DNA of 64,000 nucleotides, from assembly GCA_015501605.1 (NCBI GenBank), contig JADNRZ010000018.1:930001-994000 (forward strand), given 5' to 3'. This DNA comes from Panaeolus papilionaceus. Lineage: Eukaryota; Basidiomycota; Agaricomycetes; Agaricales. The notes beneath the pieces were generated by a model. That model had not been told where the DNA came from. It saw only the letters and a program-made list of their open reading frames with translations, and did no database searches. How positions within the stretch are numbered: the first letter of the stretch is position 1; every line of letters starts with the position of its first letter. Below, piece after piece: positions 32,426-41,710 of this stretch. A program made the translations under genes and the position numbers.

Positions 32426-33973
32426 TTAGGCAAAATCCTGTTCTTGCATTTCGGAGGTGAAGGTGGCTTGTTCTTCATTTAATTCACTGTAAATGGCACA
32501 GATGTGCTTGACGAATTCTTTCGGGTCTTTGGCGTACAAGTTGTTGGCATAGTTGTTCAGGGTCGTCCCAGTTCTTCCTCCCGGTCCTCCAGGTCTAGTG
32601 CCTGGTCCTCCGGCTGAGGGTGTTCCATAGTTCTGTTGGTATCCTTGGTTTCCAGTGTTTCGGGTCAGGCAATCGCAGGAAATGTGTCCTGGTTGGTGGC
32701 ATTTGAAGCATTCTCCTTTTTTGATGTGTTCGAGGCGTTCAGTTTCAGTGAGATTAATTTGCCTAGGTCGGGCGAAATTAAATCCCATCTGGTTAGACGT
32801 AAAGCAGTGAGGTGCGGCGTTTTTGGAGACAAAGGGGTTGGTTTCTCTCCAGATTGCATCGGCTTCAGCTGCTCGGTCCATCCATTCTTGAAGGGTGATG
32901 GGAGGGTAGCGGTTGGTGCAGAGTTTGTTGCTGATCGCAGTTTTGAGGGATCAGCGATACATCCTAACGATCTTCTTCTCATTTTCTCCAATAGGTTGTC
33001 CTCTTGGGGTTTGGGGGAATGTGTAACCTGAAAGGGTCATCAGGTTCTTGAATGCTGTGTTGTGTGCTTCGACTGTTCCGGTCTGTTTGAGGTCTTGGAG
33101 GCGATCATCAGCTTGATCTTCTTCAAGGAGAATTCCAAAGTCTTGTTCGAGCTTATTGATAAAAGCTTGGAACGTTCCATAAGTAATCAGGGCATCGGTG
33201 CGTCTAGCAGTGTTAAATGCTTCCATGAGAAAGACTTTCTTCCAGTCCATGGCTTCTCGGTTTTCTTTCTCTCCTTCGCCAAATTGGGAAAGAACGTAGG
33301 CGATCTTTTGTTCGTCAGTATCGTAGATGTGTCCATTGATGAAGAGATAGTTGTAGCATTGGGTGAGAAAGTCGCAGAGTTTGGAGTGATTTCCGGTGAA
33401 CGGTTCGGGAGCTCCAATTGATAGTTCCTTCTGACTGCGTGCTAGTGCAGGTGCTGGGATGACAATGTTTTGCGGTGGGTTTCCTCCTGGTGGGTTGGGT
33501 CCTCCGCCACCTCCTCCAGGTGGTGGTGGTCCTCCTCCTCCTCCTCCTCCTCCTCCGGTTGGTGGGAGTGGAGCGCCTCCTGGTCCTGCTGGGCCACTTC
33601 TGCCTCCACCTGGGGGTGGAGGTGGCGATGGTCCAGGTCTTCCTGATCCTGGTCCTGGGGTTCCTGATCCTCCGGGCATTATTCCGGATGGTCTTCCTGG
33701 CAGGCTATCGGGTTCCTTCTTCTTTCCTTTTTCAGTGTCTTCTGGCTGGTGGTCCCATTCTCCTGGTTTTGGTACGTAGGGTTCTCCTACTGAGAAAATG
33801 CCGGTTGCTGATCTCTTGAAGACGGTTCCTGCGATATCTCCCATAGAGGTTGACATGTTATCGATATATCCAGGAATTTCATGTGAGAGGACAGGAGTTC
33901 TGTTGATAGTAAGGTCTTGTTCGCGAGGGTCTTGAGGTATTTCTGGTGTCTGAGTTCGTTCTTCTTGGCCCAC
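32426..33973 (-). pseudogene. gag: Gag polyprotein of Gypsy G2 with an internal TGA
   Basis: The first frame (33973-32951) has a Pro/Gly-rich N-terminal region (poly-Gly/Pro runs near 33460-33600) and the capsid-like region (APEPFTGNHSKLCDFLTQCYNYLF, AYVLSQFGEGEKENREAMDWKK, FGILLEEDQADDRLQDLKQTG). A TGA at 32951-32953 interrupts it. The frame then continues through LKTAIS and TLQEWMDRAAEADAIW to the zinc knuckle CFKCHQPGHISCDC (32881-32426). This is the full Gag of which G1 keeps only the end. Gag packages RNA in the cytoplasmic particle. Without the single TGA the protein would be about 500 residues. Confidence 0.85.
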
Positions 33974-34243
33974 TGGCGTTTCGGGCAGCTCGGTGGTCGT
34001 TCCAAGTTCGTCAATGGCTGTTATCGAGGTTTCTTCTTCGGGACGTTCTTCGTCCTTATCTGGGGATCTGGGTGTCGATCTGAGTCCGTATCTCTGGGTA
34101 ACTCCGGTGGTCGAAGATGGGGTTCTGACTATGCTTGAAGTCGATCCTGATCTGAGTTGTCCGGACTTGTTTGCCTTCGTGGGTGCCGTCTTGAGTATGG
34201 GTGGGGGACTGTCAATGTCAACGACGGACAGTATACGTAGAGA

Positions 34244-34256
34244 TAGCTAGTTCTTT
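34244..34256 (-). promoter_or_regulatory. Self-priming primer-binding site of Gypsy G2
   Basis: Immediately inside the 5' LTR the minus strand reads AAAGAACTAGCTA. This is the exact complement of TAGCTAGTTCTTT inside the LTR (plus-strand positions 34468-34480 carry the inverted copy). This is the arrangement of Tf1/sushi-type elements, whose RNA 5' end folds back to prime reverse transcription instead of using a tRNA. G4 has the same arrangement. Confidence 0.72.
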
Positions 34257-34497
34257 TGTTACGGTTGACTTGTTCAGCGCATACGAGTCCGGCTGTAGAG
34301 TCAACAAGAACGAAGTTTGAAGGTGAAGTCGGAGTCGATTTGGTGGGTTACATTCGGGTTCGAGAGTATCTAACTAAGAATGCCACTTCGAGTGATCGCT
34401 CGATGGTATTGTCTTAGTAGAGAGCAAGTAAAAGAAGTCCAGTAGAAGTTATCGTTCTATTGTAGTTAAAGAACTAGCTAAAGAACATAGGGTATAG
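34257..34497 (-). repeat. Truncated 5' LTR of Gypsy G2
   Basis: It matches the inner ~240 bp of the 560-bp LTR (plus strand TGTTACGGTTGACTTGTTCAG...AAAGAACATAGGGTATA). At about 34497 it stops and integrase sequence of G3 begins in the opposite orientation, with no intervening host DNA. The remaining ~320 bp of the LTR are deleted. Confidence 0.82.
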
Positions 34498-34813
34498 TAG
34501 TCTTAGGACCTGTCACCTATAGGCTCCGACTCCCTTTCTATTGGAAAATTCACAACGTCTTCCATGCCAACCTTCTCACCCCCTATCATGAAACCCCAGA
34601 ACATGGTCCGAACTTCCCAGAACCACTGCCTGACCTTATCAATGGAGAAGAAGAATACACAGTTGAATCCATTCTCCACCATAGAGGGAAACCGCCCAAC
34701 TGGGAATACATGGTATCATGGAAGGGCTTCACACTTCCTGGGAACCAGAAGAAAATCTCGTTAACGCTGCTGACATCCTTTCTACATATAAAAGAAGATG
34801 CAAACTCATCTAG
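34498..34813 (+). pseudogene. Integrase C-terminus and chromodomain of Gypsy G3
   Basis: Begins inside integrase at VLGPVTYRLRLPFYWKIH and continues with LTPYHETPEHGPNFPEPLPDL and YTVESILHHRGKPPNWEYMVSWKGF. A small deletion then shifts the frame into SWEPEENLVNAADIL, ending at TAG 34811-34813. The match to G2 integrase is close. The upstream part is absent because of the junction with the G2 LTR. It could be the displaced 3' end of G1 or a separate element. Confidence 0.82.
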
Positions 34814-34855
34814 AAATTCCCCAGTTCAATCGACTACAACCTTCTTCACTCCAAC

Positions 34856-36076
34856 ATGACTACTACCTCCACTTTCAAACCTGCTTCCTCCTCTTCCCCC
34901 ACTGTCCCTAGAACTGTTCATATTCACTCTCCACCTCAAGGATCATTCTCCGACCCTCCTACTGTCGCTTCTCCAGTCTTCCCACAATCCATGTCCGATG
35001 CTGAATTCATCGCCCACACCAAAACTCTCATCGCTGAAGCCAAACAGTGAGGCCTTCGTTTAGAAGAAGAAGCCAACCAACAAGAAACACCCACTACCAT
35101 CCAGAACATCGATGATGTTATCAAAACCATTGTCCTTGCCCACGAAGCCACCATCTCTGACCACAACGACCCAGAACTCACCGACACCCTCTACAACGCG
35201 AAAGGTTGGGAGAACAAGCCCGTACTCCCTGGATCAGCCCACGATCGCACCTCAATCTCGTTCGAAGAATTTGTAGACATTTTCCGCACCAAAGAAGACT
35301 ACGAACTCCTCGACTGGGTTCTTCCCTTCTCCGATCATCATCTTCCTCATCTGGTGTTCATGAACAATTCTGCCATCGCCATTAAATGACAAGTCCTCAA
35401 ACATATGGCGATCATCAACAGCCTACGAAAACAAGCGTCCGACAATTGGGATACAGGATGCTCTCAGTTCAAAGTGTTCTGTCAACAACACTTCAATGAC
35501 CCTGACTGTCGCAACAAGCTCATCGAGCTCGTAACTGAACAAAGGAAGAAGTATGCTAAACACGAACCCAACAACACCTACTCCTTCCGACACAACAAAA
35601 ACTTTTCCTACGATTTTTCCTATCCCATTCCCCAACGTCCCACCTTTAATGAGTTCTTTTCCCACAAACCCGAAAATGTCCTTGAAAATCTGGACTCTTC
35701 CATCAAACCCACCATCATCGCTTTCCTCAAACTTGGTAAACGCCTCTGCCGCAGATGTACTACAGCCGACCACTTCCTCGAAAATTACCTTCACTATTCT
35801 TGCTGGAACTGCCACAAGAAAGCACCAGGTCATCGCCTTGACAGTTGCCCTCGACCCATTACTAAGGACAACAAAGGCAAGAAGAAGAGTTTGTCTAGGT
35901 CATCTTCTAACCCTTGGGGTAGAAGTAAACCTTGGGAATCCACCTGGACCAACAACAGCACAAACAATGGTTGGACCCCAAAAAGCTCGACCAACGACGA
36001 CGGTACCTGGGCCTATGACTTCTCCAACTACGATGATGACATGTGCGACGAAGCCATCCACAACATCAACACCTGA
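34856..36076 (+). pseudogene. ORF3 of Gypsy G3 with two TGA stops
   Basis: Homologue of the extra ORF at 13165-14358. A single frame runs from ATG 34856 to the stop at 36074-36076, interrupted only by TGA at 35048-35050 and 35387-35389. Conserved parts are QGSFSDPPTVASPV, FIAHTKTLIAEAKQ, the Cys/His cluster (CRRCTTADHFLENYLHYSCWNCHKK) and the tail DDDMCDEAIHNINT. The middle is much more diverged from G2 than the integrase is. It is followed by a polypurine tract (GAAAAGGGGGTAA, 36095-36107) and the LTR. Confidence 0.8.
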
Positions 36077-36107
36077 TTGAGGTCAATCAGCCTTGAAAAG
36101 GGGGTAA

Positions 36108-36678
36108 TGTTACGCTATATCTTTTGTCCCTCATCTTATCACTATGCCCCTATCTTTTTCTTGTCTCATCCGGACTATTATCTTATCTTTGTGTACTATC
36201 ATCTCTCTCTGTACCTGTAGCTCATCTTACCTTCTTATCTTTTCCTCTTCTCACTCCACTTCCATTCCTGCTGTCGCCCCACACCTTATTCCTATCTCTG
36301 ACTCATCCCTCTCTCACACTCATGACTCATTCTCTATTATATTCTCATACATGTTCCATTATGACTCCTTCACCCTGTCCTCTGACTCTTATTCATCATG
36401 CACACAGACCATCCATATTACATATATAAACCCCAGTATTATACCCATGTTCTTTAGCTAGTTCTTTAACTACAATAGAACGATAACTTCTGCTGGACTT
36501 CTTTTACTTGCTCTCTGCTAAGACAATACCATCGAGCAACTCTCGAAGTGGCATTCTTAGTTAGATCCTCTCTAACTCGACATAACACCAAGACCAACAA
36601 CTCTGACCTTATCTTCTACCTTCGTTCTTGTTGACTCTACAGCCGGACTTGTACGTGCTGAACAAGTCAACTGTAACA
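36108..36678 (+). repeat. 3' LTR of Gypsy G3 (571 bp)
   Basis: TGTTACGCTATATC...CAAGTCAACTGTAACA, directly after the polypurine tract. It contains TATATATAAACCCC (about 36418-36431) and ATGTTCTTTAGCTAGTTCTTTAACTAC near the probable RNA start. The sequence after it (CTCCTCAACACG) is unrelated, so this is the real 3' end of the element. Confidence 0.88.
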
Positions 36679-37333
36679 CTCCTCAACACGTCGCAGCAAG
36701 CGTCAAGCGATTGTTCAGGCTTCTACATGCCTCTCCGCTCCCCCAGCTGTGCTCACCGTGCTCCCTACTTCTGCTTCAGTCACTGAGCCTACTAATCCCT
36801 CCAACTCCGCATCTGCTATACACTTCACGTCCACAAACGGCGACTCCAGCTGGTTGGCTGCATCAATCGCTTTATTTATCACGGGCTTGGGCTTGGGCAA
36901 CAAGTGGTCAGATTGTTTGAAAGCATACTGTGAATTCCAGGACCACCATGGATATAGCGTGGAGAGACGACTACCAACCAAGGGTCGTCCTTCCATCATC
37001 GCTAAGTGGATCAGGATAGGTTGTACACATACTCCCAAATGGTGTCCAGCTGGTTTGGTTCCCAGGGAAATGAAGGAAGAATTCAGGAGATGGTGGGTTA
37101 GCTTGCAACCTGACTGGAGGGTGAAGGACAGTGTGGTTGTGGGAGGTCAGATTGATGGTGATTGGAAGGGGCTTGTCTATCCTGGCATTAATGGTCTGCT
37201 CAGTGTTGTAGCATGTCTCTTCTTTTGGGGCATGGCATGTGATACTGCTGGGGATAAAAGGGCATGGGTTTCGGCTTTCTTGGATTGCACTGTCGCATTC
37301 AGAGCGCTAAGTACGCTGGACAAGGCTACATAG
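36679..37333 (+). pseudogene. C-terminal fragment of a C1-like TE-associated gene
   Basis: The open frame to TAG at 37331-37333 resembles the C-terminus of the KDZ cargo gene C1. Blocks align in order: KWSDCLKAYCEFQDHHGY, GRPSIIAKWIRIG, EEFRRWWVSLQPDWR, DWKGLVYPGINGLLSVVACLFFWGMA (shown in parts), compared with WWEHLQPAWR and GQNGLFSAVAALFFIG in C1. It starts abruptly at the end of the G3 LTR, so G3 inserted into this gene. The N-terminal half is not in the window. No KDZ transposase lies next to it. Function unknown. Confidence 0.68.
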
Positions 37334-38065
37334 TCTATTGTATACCATTTCCTTATTAGTACATAAATCTATCATTTCCCCTATTATTCTTGAAATATAC
37401 CTGGCGTGTGTGCATTGCAGGGGATCAATTGTGGGGAAATGTGGGGTAATGCAGTAATCTGATTGAGTAACAAGGAGCTGTTGAGATGTAACGAGTGCAT
37501 GGAAGTAACATGTAGCTCCTACGTGGTCTGCATTCTCTTAAACAACATGACAATGTGGAATTGTAACTGATCAATCACACGTGCAGGCGTGTTTTTGATG
37601 GTAAGTGTGATGCATTGATGAACGGAAGCAAATGAGCTTGAGGAATCAAATCAACATTTAAATCACAGAGGCAAATTGGAATACGAAAACAGTAATTATG
37701 GTTGCGCTCACATCAGAGCGTCATCCAAAGCTCGTCCCATCCATCCAGCCCCTACAACTACACCACCACAGTGCAACAACGTGCAACATATTCTAAATAT
37801 ATTTATTACCATATATGAAAACACTGCCCACCACAATAAGCCCCATCAATGTCCCTGACGTCAAGCAGCCACATTTGAGTGCCAATTGGTGCATTGTTTG
37901 GTTGTGCTTTAAATTATGACTGATATTATGAATACTTTTAATGCTCACATCCCATTATTGCCCATTCTATAAGATTCTAAGTAGAGACAGAGCATGGGAT
38001 ATTTTCAGGCATTATACTTACAGTATGCTGGGATATTTACTGTATATTCTATAGAATACCTGCAA
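37334..38065. other. No gene seen
   Basis: AT-rich, about 730 bp. It begins as the 3' flank of the C1-like fragment and ends where G4 protease begins abruptly near 38066. No repeat family or coding frame is recognised. Confidence 0.5.
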
Positions 38066-38281
38066 CTACAGGTGCGGGGTTCTGAGTGGAGTCAGGGGAA
38101 AGCTGTGGAGTTTCGCAAACGATTGGTCGATGAATATGCCAGCTGCTCCGGAGTTGAGGAGGGCTTGAGTATGCAGGGGTTTGGCAGTTCTCAGTTGTTC
38201 ACACTTGATTGTCACAGGGACAGAAAAAGATTCATTGTGAGCTATCAAAGCGGAACAAACTGATACATAAGGTTTAGACAT
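38066..38281 (-). pseudogene. Protease fragment of Gypsy G4 with mutated active site
   Basis: VCSALIAHNESFSVPVTIKC leads to LLNSGAAGIFIDQSF, where G1 and G2 have LLDSGASGIFID. The catalytic Asp codon GAC reads AAC (Asn), which would abolish aspartic protease activity. The frame breaks off at the truncation point. Confidence 0.75.
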
Positions 38282-38295
38282 CGAGGCAAAACCTT

Positions 38296-39672
38296 TCAGG
38301 CAAAATCCTGTTCTTGCATTTTGGAGGCAAATTCGGCATGTTGTTCTTTGTTCAAGTCGCGATAAAAGGTGCGGATGTACTTGGCGAAATCTTTCGGGTT
38401 CCTAGTTGGGGCAGTATTGCTGTTGTTGGTATTCTGGTTCTGGTTTGTCTTCTTGAAATCACAATTGGAACAAAACTTGGAGATATGACCTGGTTGGTGG
38501 CAGCGGAAGCAGGTCCCGTTCTTCATATGGTCTGCGCGCTCAACTTCAGTGAGGTTGATTTGCTTGGAATTGGCAAATCTGAATCCCATCTGGTTAGAGG
38601 TGAAGCGTTTGGCAGGTTTCTTGTCAAATGGGAAAGGAAAAGATTCCCTCCAACGGGTGTCCACTTCGGCTGCTCAATCCATCCATTCCTTCAAGGTGTA
38701 GGGGTTGTATCCATTGTTGCGAATTCTGTCCAAGATTGGTTTCTTAAGAGAGTCTTGATAGATCCCAATCAGCAGGTCTTCCATCAGATCGAGGTTATCG
38801 TCAGGGTCGGTGTGAGGGAAGGCATAGCCTGCAGTGATCATGAGGTTCTTGAACGCAGTGTTGTGTGATTCGACATTTCCTTCTTGTTGGATGTTCTTGA
38901 GGTCTTTCCTTGTGTGGTCGTGTCCAAGTCAGGGGGCGAAGTCTTCAGTAAATTTTCGAAGGAAGTCGTTGAACCTTCCGTAGGAGACTGCGGTCCTGCT
39001 TCTTTGGGCTTCATCAAACTTTCCAGCGAGGAAGCGGTGTTTCCAGTCCATTGCTTCTCTATCTCCCTTTGGTCCTTCGGCGAAGTATGATAAGATGAAG
39101 GCAATCTTTAGGTCATCATTATTGTAGATGTGTTTATTGATGTGGAGATAGGATCGGCATTCAGTGATGAAATGCTTGGTCTTGGTGCAGTCTCCAGTGA
39201 ACTTCTCAGGTGTGCCAAGGTTGACTTCTTTCTTCAGGGCACTTTTAAATGCTTCTGCAGCTGGATCATCTTGTGGGCCGTTACCAGGGTCAGGGTTACC
39301 AGAAGGATCAGGGTCGCCTGGCCCTTCGTCATCAGTTTCAGGTTGAGGGTCTCCTCCAGGTGGTCCCGAGAGTCCTCTCTGGGAGCGATCTTGGACAGCT
39401 CCTCCAGGTCTTGAAGAAGAGGCAGAGCGGCCTCCTGGGGGTTGAGTGAGAGTCGCAGTTGCCATACTGGTAGAGAATGAAGGGATTTTGGTGCTGAAGA
39501 CTGGGGTTCTGGTGATAGTGTAGTCCAGTTCTCTGGGGTCATATGGTTCAATTGGTTGGCTGAGGGCAAGGGAGATGTCAAGGGGTTGTTCAGGTTCTTT
39601 CAAGGGTTCTTCTGGCGTGCCTGGGATTTCTTCTGGTTCGTTCATGGTTTCAGTCGGTTCTGGAGTTTCCAA
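38296..39672 (-). pseudogene. gag: Gag of Gypsy G4, frameshifted
   Basis: The N-terminal region is rich in Glu and Pro (PEPTETMNEPEEIPG). It then has TPEKFTGDCTKTKHFITECR and AFILSYFAEGPKGDREAMDWKH (compare G2). The frame shifts near 38935 and again before the zinc-knuckle part (38664-38296), which reads CFRCHQPGHISKFC followed by the conserved EFASKMQEQDFA. All Gag segments are present but not in one frame. Confidence 0.78.
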
Positions 39673-39989
39673 GGGTTCTTTCAGTTCGTTGGGTGATACA
39701 GGAGTGTTGAGTTCTTCTTGTTCGTTGGTCTGGGATTCTTGCTTGGTTTCTTGGTCTGGTTTGGAGAGGGGTTTGTTGGTCTTCTGTTGTTCTTTCTTGG
39801 ACGTTTCTAGTTTTCCCCAAGGTTTCTTCTTTTTGATAGGGAATCATAATCCTCTGCTGCTAGTCAATACAGGGGAGTTGGCTTGGCTGGAGGTTCCTGA
39901 TTGAGGTTTGGTGCTGGTTTTCTTCTTCTGGGTTGCCGTTTTGTATGAGGGATGCCGTCTTGTAAACTACGGACGGTGTACGTTGGGGC

Positions 39990-40001
39990 AGCTAGTTCTT
40001 T
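39990..40001 (-). promoter_or_regulatory. Self-priming primer-binding site of Gypsy G4
   Basis: AAAGAACTAGCT (minus strand) lies immediately inside the 5' LTR. It is complementary to AGCTAGTTCTTT within the LTR (inverted copy at 40188-40199). Same layout as G2. Confidence 0.68.
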
Positions 40002-40549
40002 TGTTATGGTAGCCTGACGGGCACTTGCAGTTAAGGCCTTTGAGCTAGTCAGAGTCGGTTCGGTCGTGCGATAGGGTTCGAGTATCGTTCTAAGAATGCC
40101 ACTGTGTATGCACGCTACATTGGTATTGTTTTAGAAGAGAGCGAGAAGAGTAAGATCATAGTAGAAGTTGTTGTTCTATTCGAAGTTAAAGAACTAGCTA
40201 AAGAACAATGGTATAAACTACGGTGTTTATATAGATATTTAGGGAGGCTGTGCGTGTAAACGCCAAGTAGATAAAGTGAGTCAGAAGTGTAGTCCACAGT
40301 AAGAGTGAGTCATAAGTGTGAGACTGATGAGTAAGAAATGAGTCATAGATAGGAGAAAGGAGTGGAGCGACAGCGGGAATAGAAGTGGGGTGTGAGTTGG
40401 AGATAGGTGGGAGATATGGGGCTCCGGAGATAGGAAATGAGGAAGATACAAGTACAAAGAGAGATGATAGTACACAGTGATAAGATAAGAGACAATGGTG
40501 ATACAGATAAGATAAGGAAAAGATAGGAAAAGAGAGAGTTGATGTAACA
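40002..40549 (-). repeat. 5' LTR of Gypsy G4 (548 bp)
   Basis: Plus strand TGTTATGGTAGCCTGACGG...GAGTTGATGTAACA. It shares the AGTAGAAGTTNTNGTTCTATT and TTAAAGAACTAGCTAAAGAACA blocks and overall layout with the G2/G3 LTRs, but differs elsewhere. Confidence 0.82.
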
Positions 40550-41467
40550 GGGAGCCTGGTTGATGATGTGCCAGTACTGGACTCCAGACAGCCACAATGT
40601 GATTGTTTTTCCTTCGTAGGACTTCCTACAATGTGCAACAAATGAGGCCAGCAGTGGAGCAGATGCTGGCATGCAATCTTCTTCGGAAATACCAAAGGTA
40701 TCAGAGAATTGGTGGAAGTGGAGAAGTCCTGCTCCATATACCACTAGTGTGCTAGGTGTTAGAATATTTTTCTATTGTCTACCAGTTCCTGAGTCGTATT
40801 TATTCTTGTCTCCTTATTGTCCCATCTATCTTTACTTGTAACCGGGAACTTCTTCATACCCACATTATGCATCATCCTCTATACCAAAGTATTGGTATCG
40901 TTTCAGCTATATTTACCTAGCTACTCTACATGTATATAAGCAGTCAAGTAGCACCTCAATTCTACAGTGTTTCTCTCTTATCTTTACCTCTGCTTAAGGA
41001 CTCGACACTCAGTCCTTTCTTCTTTATTGTTCATCTAGGTTCCTCTCCACAGTTGCAACTGTTGGAGTTCACTATCACCTTAGCCTTATTCTTTTACTAG
41101 GCGCTAGGGCTTCTACAACAGCCTGGTATGTCTTGACGAGTGAATGAGGTAGTAATTTTACCAAGGCTTGGTGGTTACGTTGAGCGAAAGGACTAGACCA
41201 TGTGGATAGCTGTTTGGCCACTGGCACAGGAGGCCGGAATTCGGAATGAGAGCAGCGTTTTGCTGCATTTCTTGCAGCTTGACACGATAATTTGGAGGAT
41301 GTGGGCTGCGAGTTTCCAAGCTCAGCTGTAGGAGGGGTATCACAAGTGAAGGTGGAAGTAAAACACAAGTGATATGCATCCACCTTCATCGCTGAGGGTG
41401 GGATGACTGTTGATTGTGTGTGAGGATTCCTAGATGCGGGTATAACCCAGCATGAATCAGGATTCAT
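40550..41467 (-). pseudogene. Crypton-like tyrosine recombinase, N-terminal part, broken by two insertions
   Basis: Starts at ATG 41467. The N-terminal region leads to LSTWSSPFAQRNHQALVKLL and PHSLVKTYQAVVEALAP. The frame is interrupted by a 340-bp solo LTR (40757-41096) and continues exactly in frame, once one CTAGG is discounted, as YGAGLLHFHQFSDTFGI, EDCMPASAPLLASFVAHC and TITLWLSGVQYWHIINQAP. These are hallmarks of the SAM-like core-binding domain of agaricomycete Crypton/phage-integrase-like recombinases. The gene is then cut by the G4 LTR at 40549. The catalytic C-terminal domain (R...HxxR...Y) is not in the window. It might be a domesticated gene or a transposon. Confidence 0.75.
40757..41096. 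repeat. Solo LTR (340 bp) with 5-bp TSD CTAGG
   Basis: TGTTAGAATATT...TTATTCTTTTA, flanked by CTAGG at 40752-40756 and 41097-41101. It has a TATA-like TGTATATAAGCAG near 40930. Removing it with one target copy restores the recombinase frame across the junction, which confirms the ends. The TGTTAGAATAT start resembles Copia LTRs; assignment is tentative. Confidence 0.78.
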
Positions 41468-41710
41468 CAGGAAAACGGGAAATGATTATAATATCAAATA
41501 ATGTGTAATAAGATTGCATAAGTTGAGGCATGCATTATCTGAGCTTATGAGGACTTATTGTGACTTATGCCATCACACTCAATAGATTCATTTGCTTATT
41601 CAGACATTATTACCACTTATAGCAATAAGGCCGATATAGGTCTCAAATCCAAAGCAGAATCAAGTCGCGAAAAGACAGTGTATTCAAACTACAAGTAAAT
41701 ATGTTTTAAT
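41468..41710. other. No gene seen
   Basis: AT-rich spacer between the start of the recombinase gene and the 3' end of the small minus-strand gene. No feature recognised. Confidence 0.5.

Larger units (their letters stand above)
12573..34497 (-). mobile_element. Gypsy copy G2: chromovirus with an extra 3' ORF, split by the KDZ element
   Basis: Read on the minus strand from 34497 to 12573: truncated 5' LTR, self-priming PBS, leader, Gag, protease (interrupted at 32071/17736 by the 14.3-kb KDZ element), RT-RNase H, integrase with chromodomain, an extra ORF3, polypurine tract and complete 3' LTR. Without the KDZ insertion it would be about 7.6 kb. It inserted into the integrase of G1 (after TGGCA at 12568-12572). 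The junction at its 5' LTR was later altered by a deletion fusing it to G3. Confidence 0.88.
38066..40549 (-). mobile_element. Gypsy G4, diverged chromovirus, 3'-truncated
   Basis: Minus strand: 5' LTR (40549-40002), PBS, leader, Gag and the first part of protease, ending abruptly at about 38066. RT and integrase are missing. Gag is related to G2 but clearly diverged, so this is a second subfamily. It inserted into the tyrosine recombinase gene at 40549/40550. Confidence 0.82.

Noticed and set aside
33459..33819. Plus-strand Gly/Pro- or Leu/Val-rich ORFs
   Set aside because: Antisense shadows of the Gly/Pro-rich part of the G2 Gag gene on the minus strand.
36124..36461. Leu/Ser-rich ORFs suggesting a membrane protein
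   Set aside because: They lie entirely within the G3 LTR; the same shadow occurs in the other LTRs (12822-13164, 40198-40737).
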